Positions 60,401 through 61,427 of a stretch of 64,000 bases of DNA are shown in pieces. A program made the translations under genes and the position numbers. The notes below the pieces were generated by a model. It was given only the letters and a program-made list of their open reading frames with translations, did not search any database and was not told where the DNA came from. Source of the stretch: Gibbula magus (lineage: Eukaryota > Mollusca > Gastropoda > Trochida > Trochidae); the NCBI GenBank assembly GCA_936450465.1, contig OW388297.1, positions 63,920,063 through 63,984,062 on the forward strand, given 5' to 3'. How positions within the stretch are numbered: the stretch's first letter is position 1; the number at the start of each line of letters is the position of its first letter.

Positions 60401-60820
60401 CTTGATAGAAATTTTATTTCACTGATAAATCCCAGTATTTCATTGCTCGTCAAATAATAAATGGGGATCATCTGTTCACGCAAGATATTTACTATAGGCC
60501 TAATGCTGATGTGAACCACAACAATACCACTTCCTTTTCTAGATAACGGTCACCAAATTTGTGTACCAGATCTCTCACAGGTTTATATATTTTATAGGAG
60601 AATCATATAAATAGGAGGCAGCCCCGGAACCCCACCAAGATGCACCACTAAGACTACAGGTCCACCAACCTCCCATGATGGTCCCATACGGAGTGAACAC
60701 CATCTCCAGATACTTCCCGAAGCGACTCGAGTTGTCATTGATGACGGTCTTCGCGTTCCCGAACGCCTCCATCAGCGGATTCACCTGCAGAATCTTCTCC
60801 TCCAACGTCCTGTTTGGAGC
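14105..60820 (-). CDS. MYO3: Class III unconventional myosin, 24 exons in window, 5' end missing
   Basis: Actin-based motor; class III myosins work in actin protrusions such as microvilli and stereocilia and in photoreceptors (family knowledge). Coding segments, in transcript order: 60820-60670, 59822-59771, 59132-59037, 57829-57718, 56484-56355, 54996-54776 or 54787, 53890 or 53886-53749, 53326-53173, 51543-51455, 50786-50657, 47639-47521, 39355-39240, 37777-37628, 37093-36982, 35303-35141, 34834-34754, 34359-34198, 33075-32891, 31765-31523, 30000-29936, 28810-28742, 20966-20838, 18017-17589, 14324-14105. All introns read GT-AG and phases agree, with one ambiguity at exon 6/7. Class III is supported by motor wording close to vertebrate MYO3A as I recall it: [61 protein letters not shown] and [12 protein letters not shown]. 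The P-loop and any N-terminal kinase domain would be above position 64000. Unusual points are six IQ motifs and DFRxxL-type motifs at the C-terminus. Some invertebrate paralogues may lack the kinase; this window cannot tell. Confidence 0.9.
14417..14779. mobile_element. TTAA-type MITE, copy 3 (intron 23)
   Basis: Ends TTAAAGGCGCTGTAGCAAG and CTGCTACAGCGCCTTTAA; both ends carry the same GCGC change from the family GGGG, so the ends changed in step. It lies 93 bp upstream of the last myosin exon. Confidence 0.9.
14780..15336. other. Intron 23 sequence with an unexplained 124-codon frame
   Basis: A plus-strand frame at 14798-15172 is open for 124 codons, long for such AT-rich DNA. It has no motif I recognise, no splice context and lies antisense in a myosin intron. 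Probably chance or a decayed element. Confidence 0.3.
15337..15644. mobile_element. CCGTATTC-type MITE, copy 2, TA target site
   Basis: 308 bp, ends CCGTATTCTCTCGGGTATAA and TTATACCCGAGAGAATACGG, flanked by TA on both sides. This intact copy shows what the interrupted copy at 45445-47327 looked like before insertion. Confidence 0.92.
16010..16398. mobile_element. MULE-like foldback MITE (CATCCTCGGTTACC), copy 1
   Basis: 389 bp with inverted ends of about 65 bp beginning CATCCTCGGTTACCCAGGG. Flanking 9-mers TGTCTTACA and TGTCTTTCA differ at one base, a 9-bp target duplication as made by Mutator-like transposases. Confidence 0.9.
16408..17177. other. Intron 23 sequence, nothing recognised
   Basis: AT-rich intronic sequence without terminal repeats, tandem units or coding signal that I can see. 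Confidence 0.5.
17178..17317. mobile_element. Hairpin MITE, AATACTAAA ends, copy 1
   Basis: Near-palindromic; arms AATACTAAATGACG and CGTTT-side CGAGTTTAGTATT flank a centre with GCGAAAGCGAG. Same end type as 31307-31446. Confidence 0.75.
17589..18017 (-). CDS. MYO3: Myosin exon 23: tail, acidic run and polyproline
   Basis: A 429-bp exon with acceptor cactgttgcag, phase 2 in and phase 2 out (AACAG|gtaagt). It begins [20 protein letters not shown], then has an amphipathic [20 protein letters not shown] helix, an acidic [13 protein letters not shown] run, and two proline blocks (DLPPPPPP, then [16 protein letters not shown]). Polyproline of this kind binds profilin, EVH1 or SH3 domains in other actin regulators (family knowledge; partner here unknown). 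Confidence 0.9.
18018..18711. other. Intron 22 sequence between minisatellite and exon 23
   Basis: Holds a degenerate lead-in to the 60-bp array (from about 18500) with a C12 run at 18681-18692. Otherwise nothing recognised. Confidence 0.5.
18712..20808. repeat. 60-bp minisatellite, about 35 units, in intron 22
   Basis: Plus-strand unit holds gtaaggtaggtgctgtccac, agatcacagatccccacctc and ccccacccagaccacagaca. One unit near 20130 lost 9 bp. As the period is 20 codons and stop-free in several frames, it produces giant false ORFs (776 residues minus, 468 plus). On the transcript strand each unit carries TGGGTGGGGGAGGTGGGG. The array starts about 30 nt after the exon 22 donor. Confidence 0.97.
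20838..20966 (-). CDS. MYO3: Myosin exon 22: tail, Ser-rich
   Basis: A 129-bp exon, phase 2 at both ends, acceptor gcggatag after a pyrimidine-rich run, donor ATAGA|gttagt. It encodes [18 protein letters not shown], then [20 protein letters not shown] and SQDI. The reading frame stays open past the donor for about 193 more codons into the 60-bp minisatellite, so intron retention would not stop at once. Confidence 0.83.
20967..21431. other. Intron 21 sequence, nothing recognised
   Basis: AT-rich; a 109-codon minus frame here partly overlaps the neighbouring MITE and has no motif. Confidence 0.5.
21432..21930. mobile_element. TTAAAGGTGCA-type MITE, intact copy
   Basis: 499 bp, ends TTAAAGGTGCAACCATTGTG and CACAATGGATGTACCTTTAA. 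It is the uninterrupted relative, in reverse orientation, of the copy at 40286-42262 that carries a 1.48-kb insertion. Confidence 0.9.
22021..22290 (+). mobile_element. tRNA-headed SINE with V-SINE-like core
   Basis: The head at about 22026-22096 has A box GTGTAGTGGTTAGCATG and B box GGTTCGAATCC. The body has GTGTCTTTGGGCAAGGCACT and ACAAATGGGTACCTGG, wording I associate with conserved SINE core domains. It is a SINE rather than a tRNA gene because the 3' acceptor arm runs straight into the body. Confidence 0.8.
22607..22908 (-). mobile_element. tRNA-SINE family S1, copy 1
   Basis: Body tgggtttaacgcggctttca and gctgctagtattatggcagg, then the tRNA head (reverse strand) with ggattcgaaccccggacctc. 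The head is cut after CGCGCTAAC. Sense with the myosin gene. Confidence 0.85.
23239..23880 (-). mobile_element. 3' fragment of a LINE-type retrotransposon
   Basis: On the minus strand, 23447-23650 encodes [20 protein letters not shown], then [14 protein letters not shown], the R-x-C-x-x-C...E-D-E-x-H-x-L...C pattern found at the C-terminus of many LINE polyproteins. It ends in a stop, then about 180 bp and an (ACAG)n run at 23247-23268, as for a 3' tail. A run of 11-12-bp repeats (cgatacacatc) at 23688-23750 breaks the frame upstream. Confidence 0.6.
23959..24408. mobile_element. MULE-like foldback MITE (CAGTCTGATTAAAA), copy 1
   Basis: 450 bp, ends CAGTCTGATTAAAA and TTTTAATCAGACTGC, with much of the interior inverted. 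It is flanked by perfect 9-bp repeats CCAGAGATA at 23950 and 24409. Confidence 0.9.
24418..25492. other. Intron 21 sequence, nothing recognised
   Basis: About 1.1 kb, AT-rich. A 111-codon plus frame at 24584-24919 has no motif. Confidence 0.5.
25493..25686. mobile_element. GTCGAGGATAAAA-type MITE, intact copy
   Basis: About 194 bp; ends TTAAAGGACCACTGCGTCGA and CGACGTGGTGTCCCTTTAA, with GAGGATAAAAATGAG inside. It is the uninterrupted relative of 43481-44174. Confidence 0.8.
25831..26082 (-). mobile_element. tRNA-SINE family S1, copy 2 (truncated head)
   Basis: Same body as the other S1 copies; the tRNA part stops after cgaaccccggact, so the A box is lost. Confidence 0.85.
26231..26353. mobile_element. 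Short MITE with CGACCTAATAAGA ends
   Basis: Inverted ends TCGACCTAATAAGACC and CTCTTATTAGGTCA, about 123 bp. Single copy here. Confidence 0.6.
26503..26864. mobile_element. TTAA-type MITE, copy 4
   Basis: 362 bp, ends TTAAAGGGGCTGTAGCACG and CGTGCTACTGCCCCTTTAA. The core CATGGCGGCCATTTTATTG is preserved. Confidence 0.92.
27084..28537. mobile_element. TTAA-type MITE, copy 5, split by an insertion
   Basis: The left part (27084-about 27180) and the right part (about 28296-28537) together make one family member. The right end is intact (GTGCTACAGCCCCTTTAA); the left is decayed (TAAAGGGGCATTAGC). The middle is the pearl-like element listed next. Confidence 0.85.
27181..28297. mobile_element. Pearl-like element with about six 160-bp core repeats
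   Basis: The core repeats GTGAATGGTTCTTGAGATAT with starts near 27371, 27528, 27694, 27861, 28029 and 28174. A CGGACGTACGGACG microsatellite follows at 28202-28246. A strong hairpin then ends it (ATCCCCCGC, CGCG, loop CTAAA, CGCG, GCGGGGGAT). The left end also has ATCCCCCGCCGC. This is the layout of bivalve pearl elements, often grouped with Helitron-like DNA elements. Exact ends uncertain. Confidence 0.75.
28742..28810 (-). CDS. MYO3: Myosin exon 21: tail, NYYD motif
   Basis: A 69-bp exon with acceptor tgcatgcag, phase 2 in and phase 2 out (AACAG|gtagag). It encodes [20 protein letters not shown] and Q-N. The [11 protein letters not shown] text resembles the E-D-S-T-Y-Y-x-L-L stretch of the vertebrate MYO3 tail homology domain; this is a resemblance by eye, not an alignment. 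Confidence 0.82.
29155..29400 (-). mobile_element. tRNA-SINE family S1, copy 3 (decayed)
   Basis: Recognisable by agagtttttcatttatatca, ctgctagtattattgcaaga and tgcagcattgcacccaaact, but the tRNA head is mostly lost and the core has deletions. Confidence 0.6.
29465..29836. mobile_element. Foldback element with ATTATTACCC ends, copy 1
   Basis: Ends TTATTACCC and GGGTAATAAT. It contains an inner palindrome around CCCTCGCTCTCGCTCGGG and a TGACGTCA pair (29582, 29605 with one mismatch). Same family as 55141-55510, opposite orientation. Confidence 0.8.
29936..30000 (-). CDS. MYO3: Myosin exon 20: tail
   Basis: A 65-bp exon after a tgtattgcag acceptor, phase 0 in and phase 2 out (CCAGG|gtgcgt). 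It encodes [20 protein letters not shown] and P. I accepted it because its phases are exactly what exons 19 and 21 need and both splice sites are good; the sequence itself is Ser/Pro-rich and has no known motif. Confidence 0.8.
30317..30366. promoter_or_regulatory. Three TGACGTCA (CRE-type) octamers 21 bp apart
   Basis: Perfect palindromes at 30317-30324, 30338-30345 and 30359-30366, each followed by AACGATTGTT-type text except the last. TGACGTCA is the CREB/ATF binding site; whether it acts here is unknown. It lies in myosin intron 19. Two more octamers lie at 31168 and 31192. Confidence 0.35.
30483..30619. mobile_element. Hairpin MITE, ATTATGGACTGGTGAT ends
   Basis: Nearly complete palindrome: TAATTATGGACTGGTGAT against ATCACCAGTCTATAATT, with inner arms GGTCAATACCTGT and ACAGGTATTGACC. 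Confidence 0.75.
31307..31446. mobile_element. Hairpin MITE, AATACTAAA ends, copy 2
   Basis: Arms AATACTAAACTTCCTTCTAT and ATAGAAGGTCGTTTAGTAT enclose TCGCTTTCGCTCG. It lies 77 bp 3' of exon 19. A decayed relative may sit at about 54085-54200. Confidence 0.75.
31523..31765 (-). CDS. MYO3: Myosin exon 19: start of tail
   Basis: A 243-bp exon, phase 0 at both ends, donor GATGCT|gtgagt. It encodes [17 protein letters not shown], a polar Ser/His/Asp stretch, [17 protein letters not shown], an amphipathic [10 protein letters not shown] and QETGYYDA. There is no recognised domain. Low hydrophobicity suggests a mostly disordered tail with one short helix. Confidence 0.9.
31845..32092. mobile_element. 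Small pearl-like element
   Basis: Ends TAGCTCATCAGGC and GATGAGCTAA. It contains a GGACAGACGGACGGATGG run (about 32004-32030) and a terminal hairpin AGGCCTTTCAGGCC. Same plan as 27181-28297 but without the repeated core. Confidence 0.55.
32470..32782 (-). mobile_element. tRNA-SINE family S1, copy 4 (complete head)
   Basis: The tRNA head reads GGCGGGATAGCGCAGTGGTT on the minus strand, with B box GGTTCGAATCC. Body to agtattatggcagg-type text. The 5' head begins about 108 bp 3' of exon 18. Confidence 0.88.
32891..33075 (-). CDS. MYO3: Myosin exon 18: IQ5 end and IQ6
   Basis: A 185-bp exon with acceptor cattttacag, phase 1 in and phase 0 out (CAGCAG|gtatcg). It encodes [19 protein letters not shown], completing IQ5 (K-I-Q-A-A-F-R-K-Q-R), then [18 protein letters not shown] (IQ6) and a charged [17 protein letters not shown] helix. 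A TTAA-type MITE ends only about 45 nt upstream of the acceptor. Confidence 0.94.
33121..33471. mobile_element. TTAA-type MITE, copy 6
   Basis: The right end CGTGCTACTGCCCCTTTAA is intact. The left end is worn to AAAGAGTTTTTTCGCTC and stops about 45 bp from the exon 18 acceptor, so the MITE probably touches the branch-point region. Confidence 0.85.
33869..34164 (-). mobile_element. tRNA-SINE family S1, copy 5 (head altered)
   Basis: Standard body; the head has lost GCAGTGGTTA and its first bases have grown into a G22 run (C22 on the plus strand). It lies just inside intron 17. Confidence 0.88.
34165..34186. repeat. C22 homopolymer (G22 in the myosin transcript)
   Basis: 22 consecutive C at intron 17 positions +12 to +33 from the donor. 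It appears to have grown from the GGCGGG start of the S1 SINE. The length may vary or be mis-assembled. Confidence 0.9.
34198..34359 (-). CDS. MYO3: Myosin exon 17: IQ3 end, IQ4, start of IQ5
   Basis: A 162-bp exon after a ttcacttcag acceptor, phase 1 in and phase 1 out (GCAG|gtctgt). It encodes [20 protein letters not shown], then [19 protein letters not shown] (IQ4), an EKEEEDKQ stretch, and ARKIQA opening IQ5. A run of 22 G on the transcript begins at intron position +12. Confidence 0.94.
34360..34753. other. Intron 16, nothing recognised
   Basis: A 394-bp intron with no repeat that I can identify. Confidence 0.5.
34754..34834 (-). CDS. MYO3: Myosin exon 16: IQ2 and start of IQ3
   Basis: An 81-bp exon with acceptor atgttgcag, phase 1 in and phase 1 out (AAAT|gtgtgt). 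It encodes [19 protein letters not shown], then AAVVIQK. Joined to its neighbours it gives IQ2 ([14 protein letters not shown]) and the start of IQ3 (I-Q-K-F-A-K-G-I). These motifs bind calmodulin-type light chains. The donor is non-consensus at +3 and +5, so the 3' edge is less certain. Confidence 0.87.
35141..35303 (-). CDS. MYO3: Myosin exon 15: converter end, IQ1 and start of IQ2
   Basis: A 163-bp exon, phase 0 in and phase 1 out (AAGT|gtgagt). It encodes [20 protein letters not shown], then [19 protein letters not shown] (IQ1) and the VVVVQK start of IQ2. Its acceptor and first 36 coding bases are repeated 22 more times upstream in 58-bp units. The acceptor at 35304-35305 is the last of the series and the only one that keeps the frame. 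Confidence 0.95.
35271..36603. repeat. 58-bp array that multiplies the exon 15 splice acceptor, 23 copies
   Basis: Copies start at GTGGTAGTAC 35283 and every 58 bp to 36559. On the transcript strand each holds TGTGTTTATTTGCAG followed by 36 bases of exon 15 coding for [12 protein letters not shown]. The copies are almost identical; the only common variant is C/T in the CACGAGG/CATGAGG position, a CpG. The gene-proximal copy is the true exon start. Confidence 0.98.
36982..37093 (-). CDS. MYO3: Myosin exon 14: converter
   Basis: A 112-bp exon, phase 2 in and phase 0 out (ACCAAG|gtgggt). It begins [18 protein letters not shown], completing F-L-R-R-Y-H-V-L-C, and ends [11 protein letters not shown]. 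It joins exon 15 to give R-T-K-V-F-L-K, the converter-to-lever junction. The intron that follows contains the 58-bp acceptor array. Confidence 0.95.
37628..37777 (-). CDS. MYO3: Myosin exon 13: SH1/SH2 region
   Basis: A 150-bp exon, phase 2 in and phase 2 out (AGGAG|gtatgg). It encodes [19 protein letters not shown], then [19 protein letters not shown] and [16 protein letters not shown]-x-G-x-L-E-T is the SH1-helix region that links motor and converter. There is no other start or stop; the exon is plainly internal. Confidence 0.95.
37829..38217. mobile_element. MULE-like foldback MITE (CATCCTCGGTTACC), copy 2
   Basis: 389 bp, the same length as copy 1 at 16010. It is flanked by a perfect 9-bp duplication GGAGGAGGG at 37820-37828 and 38218-38226. 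Confidence 0.93.
38494..39160. repeat. 14-bp minisatellite, about 47 units, in intron 12
   Basis: Unit taagggtagatcac with GATCAC/GATCGC/GCTCGC/GCTCGA variants. It begins about 80 nt after the exon 12 donor. TAAGGG resembles but is not the TTAGGG telomere repeat. Confidence 0.95.
39240..39355 (-). CDS. MYO3: Myosin exon 12: actin-binding lower 50-kDa domain
   Basis: A 116-bp exon after tctctttcag, phase 0 in and phase 2 out (GTCAG|gtagcc). It encodes [20 protein letters not shown], then [18 protein letters not shown]. With exon 13 it forms the conserved P-H-F-V-R-C-I-K-P-N. The 14-bp minisatellite at 38494-39160 begins about 80 nt into the following intron. Confidence 0.93.
39396..39713 (-). 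mobile_element. tRNA-SINE family S1, copy 6 (complete head)
   Basis: Body ttggggtttaacgccgcttt; head GGGGCGGGATAGCGCAGTAG on the minus strand with B box GGTTCGAATCC. It lies about 40 bp 5' of exon 12. Confidence 0.88.
39714..40285. other. Intron 11 sequence, nothing recognised
   Basis: AT-rich, no terminal or tandem repeats seen. Confidence 0.5.
40286..42262. mobile_element. TTAAAGGTGCA-type MITE, copy split by a 1.48-kb insertion
   Basis: The outer parts (40286-40650 and 42133-42262) are the reverse of the intact copy at 21432-21930. The break is at GTAAT-TA-TGATA, where the intact copy reads the same text unbroken. Confidence 0.9.
40651..42132. mobile_element. 1.48-kb TA-flanked element, copy A
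   Basis: 1,482 bp, ends ACCCTTACGTTGCG and CGCATGTTAAGGGT, with TA duplicated on each side. It is very similar over its full length to copy B at 61909-63389. Frames shared by both copies are 81 codons plus (40660) and 119 codons minus (41458-41817, starting [14 protein letters not shown]). They show no transposase motif that I recognise. Confidence 0.88.
42263..43480. other. Intron 11 sequence with a (TA)n(TG)n microsatellite
   Basis: (TA)n then TGTGTGTG at 42381-42417. At 43165-43231 a short ATGGATATAGCGCTTTATAA then (ATT)n piece looks like a retroposon 3' tail. The remainder is AT-rich with nothing recognised. Confidence 0.6.
43481..44174. mobile_element. GTCGAGGATAAA-type MITE, split by a foldback insertion
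   Basis: Ends TTAAAGGGACACCGCGTCGA and CGACACAGTGTCCCTTTAA. The interior matches 25493-25686 except for the 445-bp insertion at 43564-44008. Confidence 0.87.
43564..44008. mobile_element. MULE-like foldback MITE (CAGTCTGATTAAAA), copy 2
   Basis: 445 bp, flanked by perfect 9-bp repeats GTAGTCGCA at 43555-43563 and 44009-44017. Same family as 23959-24408. Confidence 0.92.
44210..44775. mobile_element. MULE-like MITE (CATCCTCGATAATC), copy 1
   Basis: 566 bp with inverted ends of about 42 bp starting CATCCTCGATAATCCAGCGC, followed by further inverted text (CCTAGTTACCTCC). GGTTCAACCA is found on both sides, a 9-10-bp duplication. Confidence 0.9.
44776..45444. other. Intron 11 sequence with a small hairpin
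   Basis: A hairpin at 45228-45309 pairs AACTGTGGAGGCAAACT with AGTTTGCCTCCACAG. A 138-codon minus frame at 44962-45378 spans it and has no motif. Confidence 0.5.
45445..47327. mobile_element. CCGTATTC-type MITE, copy 3, split by a Helitron-like insertion
   Basis: The outer parts total about 294 bp with ends CCGTATTCTCTCGGGTATAA and TTATACCCGAAAGAATACGG, flanked by TA. Copy 2 at 15337 gives the uninterrupted sequence. Confidence 0.9.
45616..47204. mobile_element. Helitron-like non-autonomous element
   Basis: 1,589 bp sitting between A and T of the host (AAATAATA|TTA), with no target duplication. The right end has a hairpin AGCAGCTC-c-GAC-tta-GTC-a-GAGCTGCT and terminates CTAA, as Helitron 3' ends do (CTRR). 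The interior repeats a roughly 430-bp unit about three times, each with TGACCTTGACCTTTGACC words. The 5' end is CTAGATGAGCG rather than the usual TC. Confidence 0.75.
47521..47639 (-). CDS. MYO3: Myosin exon 11: loop 2
   Basis: A 119-bp exon with acceptor ttccacacag, phase 1 in and phase 0 out (AGCAGG|gtaaga). It encodes [18 protein letters not shown], then [18 protein letters not shown] and G-S-R. This is the variable actin-contact loop 2, here rich in Ser, Thr and Asn with few Lys, unlike the Lys-rich loops of fast muscle myosins. Confidence 0.9.
47760..47971. mobile_element. Foldback MITE with about 55-bp arms
   Basis: Arms contain AACTTCCCAATGCAAGGCAT and ATGCCTTGCGTTTGGAAGTT, then TTACTGGCTGATTTA against TAAATCAGCCAGTAA. 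It lies about 120 bp upstream of the exon 11 acceptor. Confidence 0.8.
47972..50656. other. Intron 10, repeat-poor
   Basis: About 2.7 kb; the longest stretch of the gene where I recognise no element. A short ACAGACAGACAAGTGTTTATT piece near 49145 may be a retroposon tail. No exon is needed here: exons 10 and 11 join in phase. Confidence 0.5.
50657..50786 (-). CDS. MYO3: Myosin exon 10: FLEKNRD segment
   Basis: A 130-bp exon, phase 0 in and phase 1 out (AAACAG|gtacag). It encodes [20 protein letters not shown], then [16 protein letters not shown] and QTPLTKT. It runs up to loop 2. A-S-G-F-L-x-K-N-R-D and H/T-P-L-T-K-T-G-N-L closely match MYO3A. Confidence 0.93.
51023..51264 (-). mobile_element. 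tRNA-SINE family S1, copy 7 (head lost)
   Basis: Body intact from gttggggtttaacgccgctt to cagacaaagttgccgtgccc; stops before the tRNA B box. Confidence 0.82.
51455..51543 (-). CDS. MYO3: Myosin exon 9: HYAG strand
   Basis: An 89-bp exon, phase 1 in and phase 0 out (GGCAGG|gtaagtg). It encodes [18 protein letters not shown], then [15 protein letters not shown] is the conserved strand that precedes the V-x-Y-x-A/T-x-x-F-L-E-K-N-R-D segment in the next exon. Confidence 0.92.
51764..51987. mobile_element. Inverted-end element with tRNA-like interior, copy 1
   Basis: Ends GTTATATTATGGATAACACC and GTGTAATCCAAAATATAAC. The interior has CCAGTCCCTTGCATG, CCCTCAGAGTC and its inverse GACTCTGAGGGT. Related to 61217-61410. 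Confidence 0.65.
52069..52599. mobile_element. MULE-like MITE (CATCCTCGATAATC), copy 2
   Basis: 531 bp, flanked by perfect 9-bp repeats CATGAGAAC at 52060-52068 and 52600-52608. The right arm is shortened compared with copy 1. Confidence 0.93.
52841..53124. repeat. 33-bp direct repeat flanking an ATCGATAG-rich insert
   Basis: ATTCTCTACACTACTTGTGT plus a following ggTCGTTTTGGT-type tail occurs at about 52839 and 53089. The DNA between holds several TATCGATAG and TTGCGAT words and ends GTTTTGTTACATCCCTA. The second repeat lies only 49 bp from exon 8. Confidence 0.65.
53173..53326 (-). CDS. MYO3: Myosin exon 8: relay loop to lower 50-kDa domain
   Basis: A 154-bp exon after a strong ccccacag acceptor, phase 0 in and phase 1 out (GTTG|gtgaga). 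It encodes [40 protein letters not shown] and DQTLV. The [23 protein letters not shown] block is a class III signature as I know the family. Confidence 0.93.
53749..53890 (-). CDS. MYO3: Myosin exon 7: switch II and relay helix
   Basis: It encodes [17 protein letters not shown], containing switch II (D-I-F-G-F-E), then the relay helix [20 protein letters not shown] and Q-S-I-F-V-W-E-M. The YYFNQ-x-[FI]-F-x-W-E wording is typical of class III. The donor is ATG|gtgagtg, phase 0. The best acceptor (attttcag, exon start 53890) needs two bases from the previous exon. An alternative acceptor at GTGAG (exon start 53886) starts in phase 0. Confidence 0.92.
53891..54381. other. Intron 6 part, nothing certain
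   Basis: Contains a possible decayed AATACTAAA hairpin at about 54085-54200. I looked here for a microexon between exons 6 and 7 and did not find a convincing one. Confidence 0.45.
54382..54720. mobile_element. TTAA-type MITE, copy 7
   Basis: 339 bp, ends TTAAAGGGGCAGTAGCACG and GTGCTGCTGCCGCTTTAA. A small internal deletion follows AATAATGTCA. Confidence 0.9.
54776..54996 (-). CDS. MYO3: Myosin exon 6: HCM loop and DAMAK helix (3' end uncertain)
   Basis: It encodes [20 protein letters not shown], then [10 protein letters not shown], then [21 protein letters not shown] Glu lies 16 residues before DAMAK, the TEDS position, so the site is constitutively acidic and should not need phosphorylation there. 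Two donors are possible. TGG|gtagag at 54776 leaves phase 0; GAGC|gtacag at 54787 leaves phase 1. Only the first can join exon 7 in frame, and then through a weak GAG acceptor, unless a microexon lies between. Confidence 0.85.
55141..55510. mobile_element. Foldback element with ATTATTACCC ends, copy 2
   Basis: Reverse-orientation relative of 29465-29836, with inner palindrome GCCCGAGCGAGAGCGAGGGT and two perfect TGACGTCA octamers (55364, 55387). Confidence 0.8.
55511..55983. other. Intron 5 sequence, nothing recognised
   Basis: AT-rich, no repeat or coding signal noted. Confidence 0.45.
55984..56236 (-). mobile_element. tRNA-headed SINE with (ATT)n tail
   Basis: The head, on the minus strand, reads GGGGATGTAGCTCAGTTGGT, AGAGTGTCTGCTCATCACCC and a B box GGTTCATTCCC (C-A instead of C-G-A). 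The 3' end is an (ATT)n run at 55986-56001. A fragment of the same body (agcaactcccatctttgt) appears near 63724. Confidence 0.8.
56355..56484 (-). CDS. MYO3: Myosin exon 5: upper 50-kDa domain
   Basis: A 130-bp exon, phase 0 in and phase 1 out (ATCG|gtaagtc). It encodes [20 protein letters not shown], the conserved I-L-H-x-G-N-x-x-F core, then an acidic [11 protein letters not shown] stretch and [12 protein letters not shown]. The split codon gives Val at the junction with exon 6. Confidence 0.92.
56642..57413. mobile_element. Pearl-like element with 160-180-bp core repeats
   Basis: Core unit with GCAAAGTTTCAGGAAGATAT at 56933 and 57113, 57274 and a partial near 56765. A (GGAC)n run lies at 57338-57372, then a hairpin CCCACGGTATTACATACCGGTGG. 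ATATCCCACCGGT marks the left side near 56672. Left end uncertain. Confidence 0.7.
57414..57717. other. Intron 4 sequence, nothing recognised
   Basis: AT-rich, immediately 3' of exon 4. Confidence 0.45.
57718..57829 (-). CDS. MYO3: Myosin exon 4: upper 50-kDa domain
   Basis: A 112-bp exon with acceptor cccaacag and donor GAG|gtaaag (phase 0). It encodes [19 protein letters not shown] followed by [18 protein letters not shown]. The F-x-V-I-G-F segment matches the usual myosin helix that ends before the D-V-x-S-V-Y-G-I-L start of exon 5. Confidence 0.9.
57874..58686. mobile_element. AGCCCTGTTTATACGGCG MITE with a duplicated left part
   Basis: The full element is about 58034-58686, ends AGCCCTGTTTATACGGCGAA and TTCGCCGTATAAACAGGGCT. 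Its first 160 bp or so are repeated directly at 57874-58033. Internal GCATATGAGTAAAAC, CTCATATGAGCAAAC and TTTACTACCGTAAGC words recur. Confidence 0.82.
58687..59036. other. Intron 3 sequence, nothing recognised
   Basis: No repeat or coding signal noted between the MITE and exon 3. Confidence 0.45.
59037..59132 (-). CDS. MYO3: Myosin exon 3: motor, FHVFYY block
   Basis: A 96-bp exon, phase 2 in and phase 2 out, donor ACAG|gtgagt. It encodes [15 protein letters not shown], then [14 protein letters not shown]. The GExxFHIFYY segment is conserved across the myosin upper 50-kDa domain. The split last codon joins exon 4 to give KVYRYIQEY. Confidence 0.92.
59491..59731. repeat. 19-bp minisatellite, about 12 units
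   Basis: Unit ccattgttttatagtggat, with GTCTTATAG and GTTTGATTG variants; alternate units differ (ttttatag, ttgattg), giving a partly alternating pattern. It lies 39 bp from exon 2. Confidence 0.95.
59771..59822 (-). CDS. MYO3: Myosin exon 2: short AT-rich motor exon
   Basis: A 52-bp exon between a tttcag acceptor and a gtgagt donor, encoding [16 protein letters not shown]. The first codon (G|CA, Ala) and last codon (AA|A, Lys) are completed by the neighbouring exons, giving M-G-A-K-I-T-E and Q-E-K-G-E-Q. It is too short and AT-rich to stand out as an ORF; I found it by looking for the EYLLEKSRV block every myosin needs between switch I and the FHVFYY block. Confidence 0.93.
59823..60669. 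other. Intron 1 sequence with a TGACGTCA pair
   Basis: AT-rich; TGACGTCA occurs at 60319 and 60342 around a CATTGTTTC word, within a region bounded by inverted GTTTTCAC/GTGAAAAT-type text (about 60255-60400), perhaps another foldback element. Confidence 0.5.
60670..60820 (-). CDS. MYO3: Myosin exon 1 of window: switch I region
   Basis: Phase 0 start after a cgtccgcag acceptor; phase 1 end at GGAG|gttggt. It encodes ANRTLEEK-like and [12 protein letters not shown] text followed by [10 protein letters not shown], the switch I motif (N-x-x-S-S-R-F-G-K) that holds the gamma-phosphate of ATP. The preceding exon should carry the P-loop (GESGAGKT) and is not in the window. Confidence 0.92.
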
Positions 60821-60907
60821 CTGCGGACGTAACATGGTTAAACATGTCAGCTTGAAGTACAGTGTACATGTTTATACAAGGACGCTCACCTGCAGTATCC
60901 TGTTGGC

Positions 60908-60979
60908 ACACAGACACAGACACAGACACAGACACAGACACAGACACAGACACAGACACAGACACAGACACAGACACAC
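60908..60979. repeat. (CACAGA)n hexamer microsatellite, about 12 units
   Basis: Pure hexamer run, about 90 bp upstream (in gene sense) of the exon 1 acceptor. It produces false VSVSVS and HRHRHR reading frames. Confidence 0.97.
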
Positions 60980-61216
60980 TAGCTCCTAACACAGTGTATG
61001 GAATAAGCTTGAAAAGGAGTCGGCCCGAACCTGCTTTTTTGTCATTTTTAAAATCCTCAGAAAGTCACCAGGCTGAACCAAAAGTTACAAGGTTACAGGC
61101 TTTTATGTCTCTTTGCATCAAGATTTCTTTGATAAGCTTTGATAAGCTTCTTGAGTGGCATTAAAAAGTTGTTGTTATCACTTAGAAATACTTGCCATTT
61201 AGATAGTGAAAAAATA

Positions 61217-61410
61217 TAACATGGTTATATTTGGGATAACACCACCTTCAATAGTACAAATTCTTGTACTTTTTCGGGCCCAGTCCCTAGCGGGATTCGA
61301 ACCCACACCCTCAGAGTAAGGCAACTATCGCCAGCACTGACGGTACCAGCAGCTTACCACATGACCATTTCGCCTCGAAGGTAGTGTTATCCCAAATATA
61401 ACCATGTTAT
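61217..61410. mobile_element. Inverted-end element with tRNA-like interior, copy 2
   Basis: Ends TAACATGGTTATATTTGGGA and TCCCAAATATAACCATGTTA, about 30 bp. On the minus strand the interior reads GGCGAAATGGTCATGTGGTA and then GGGTTCGAATCCCGC, which look like A- and B-box regions of a tRNA. Confidence 0.75.
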
Positions 61411-61427
61411 TGATGTTATCAAGGAAA

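Noticed and set aside
60735..61164. Proteins with VSVSVS, HRHRHR or DTDTDT runs
   Set aside because: Readings of the (CACAGA)n microsatellite.
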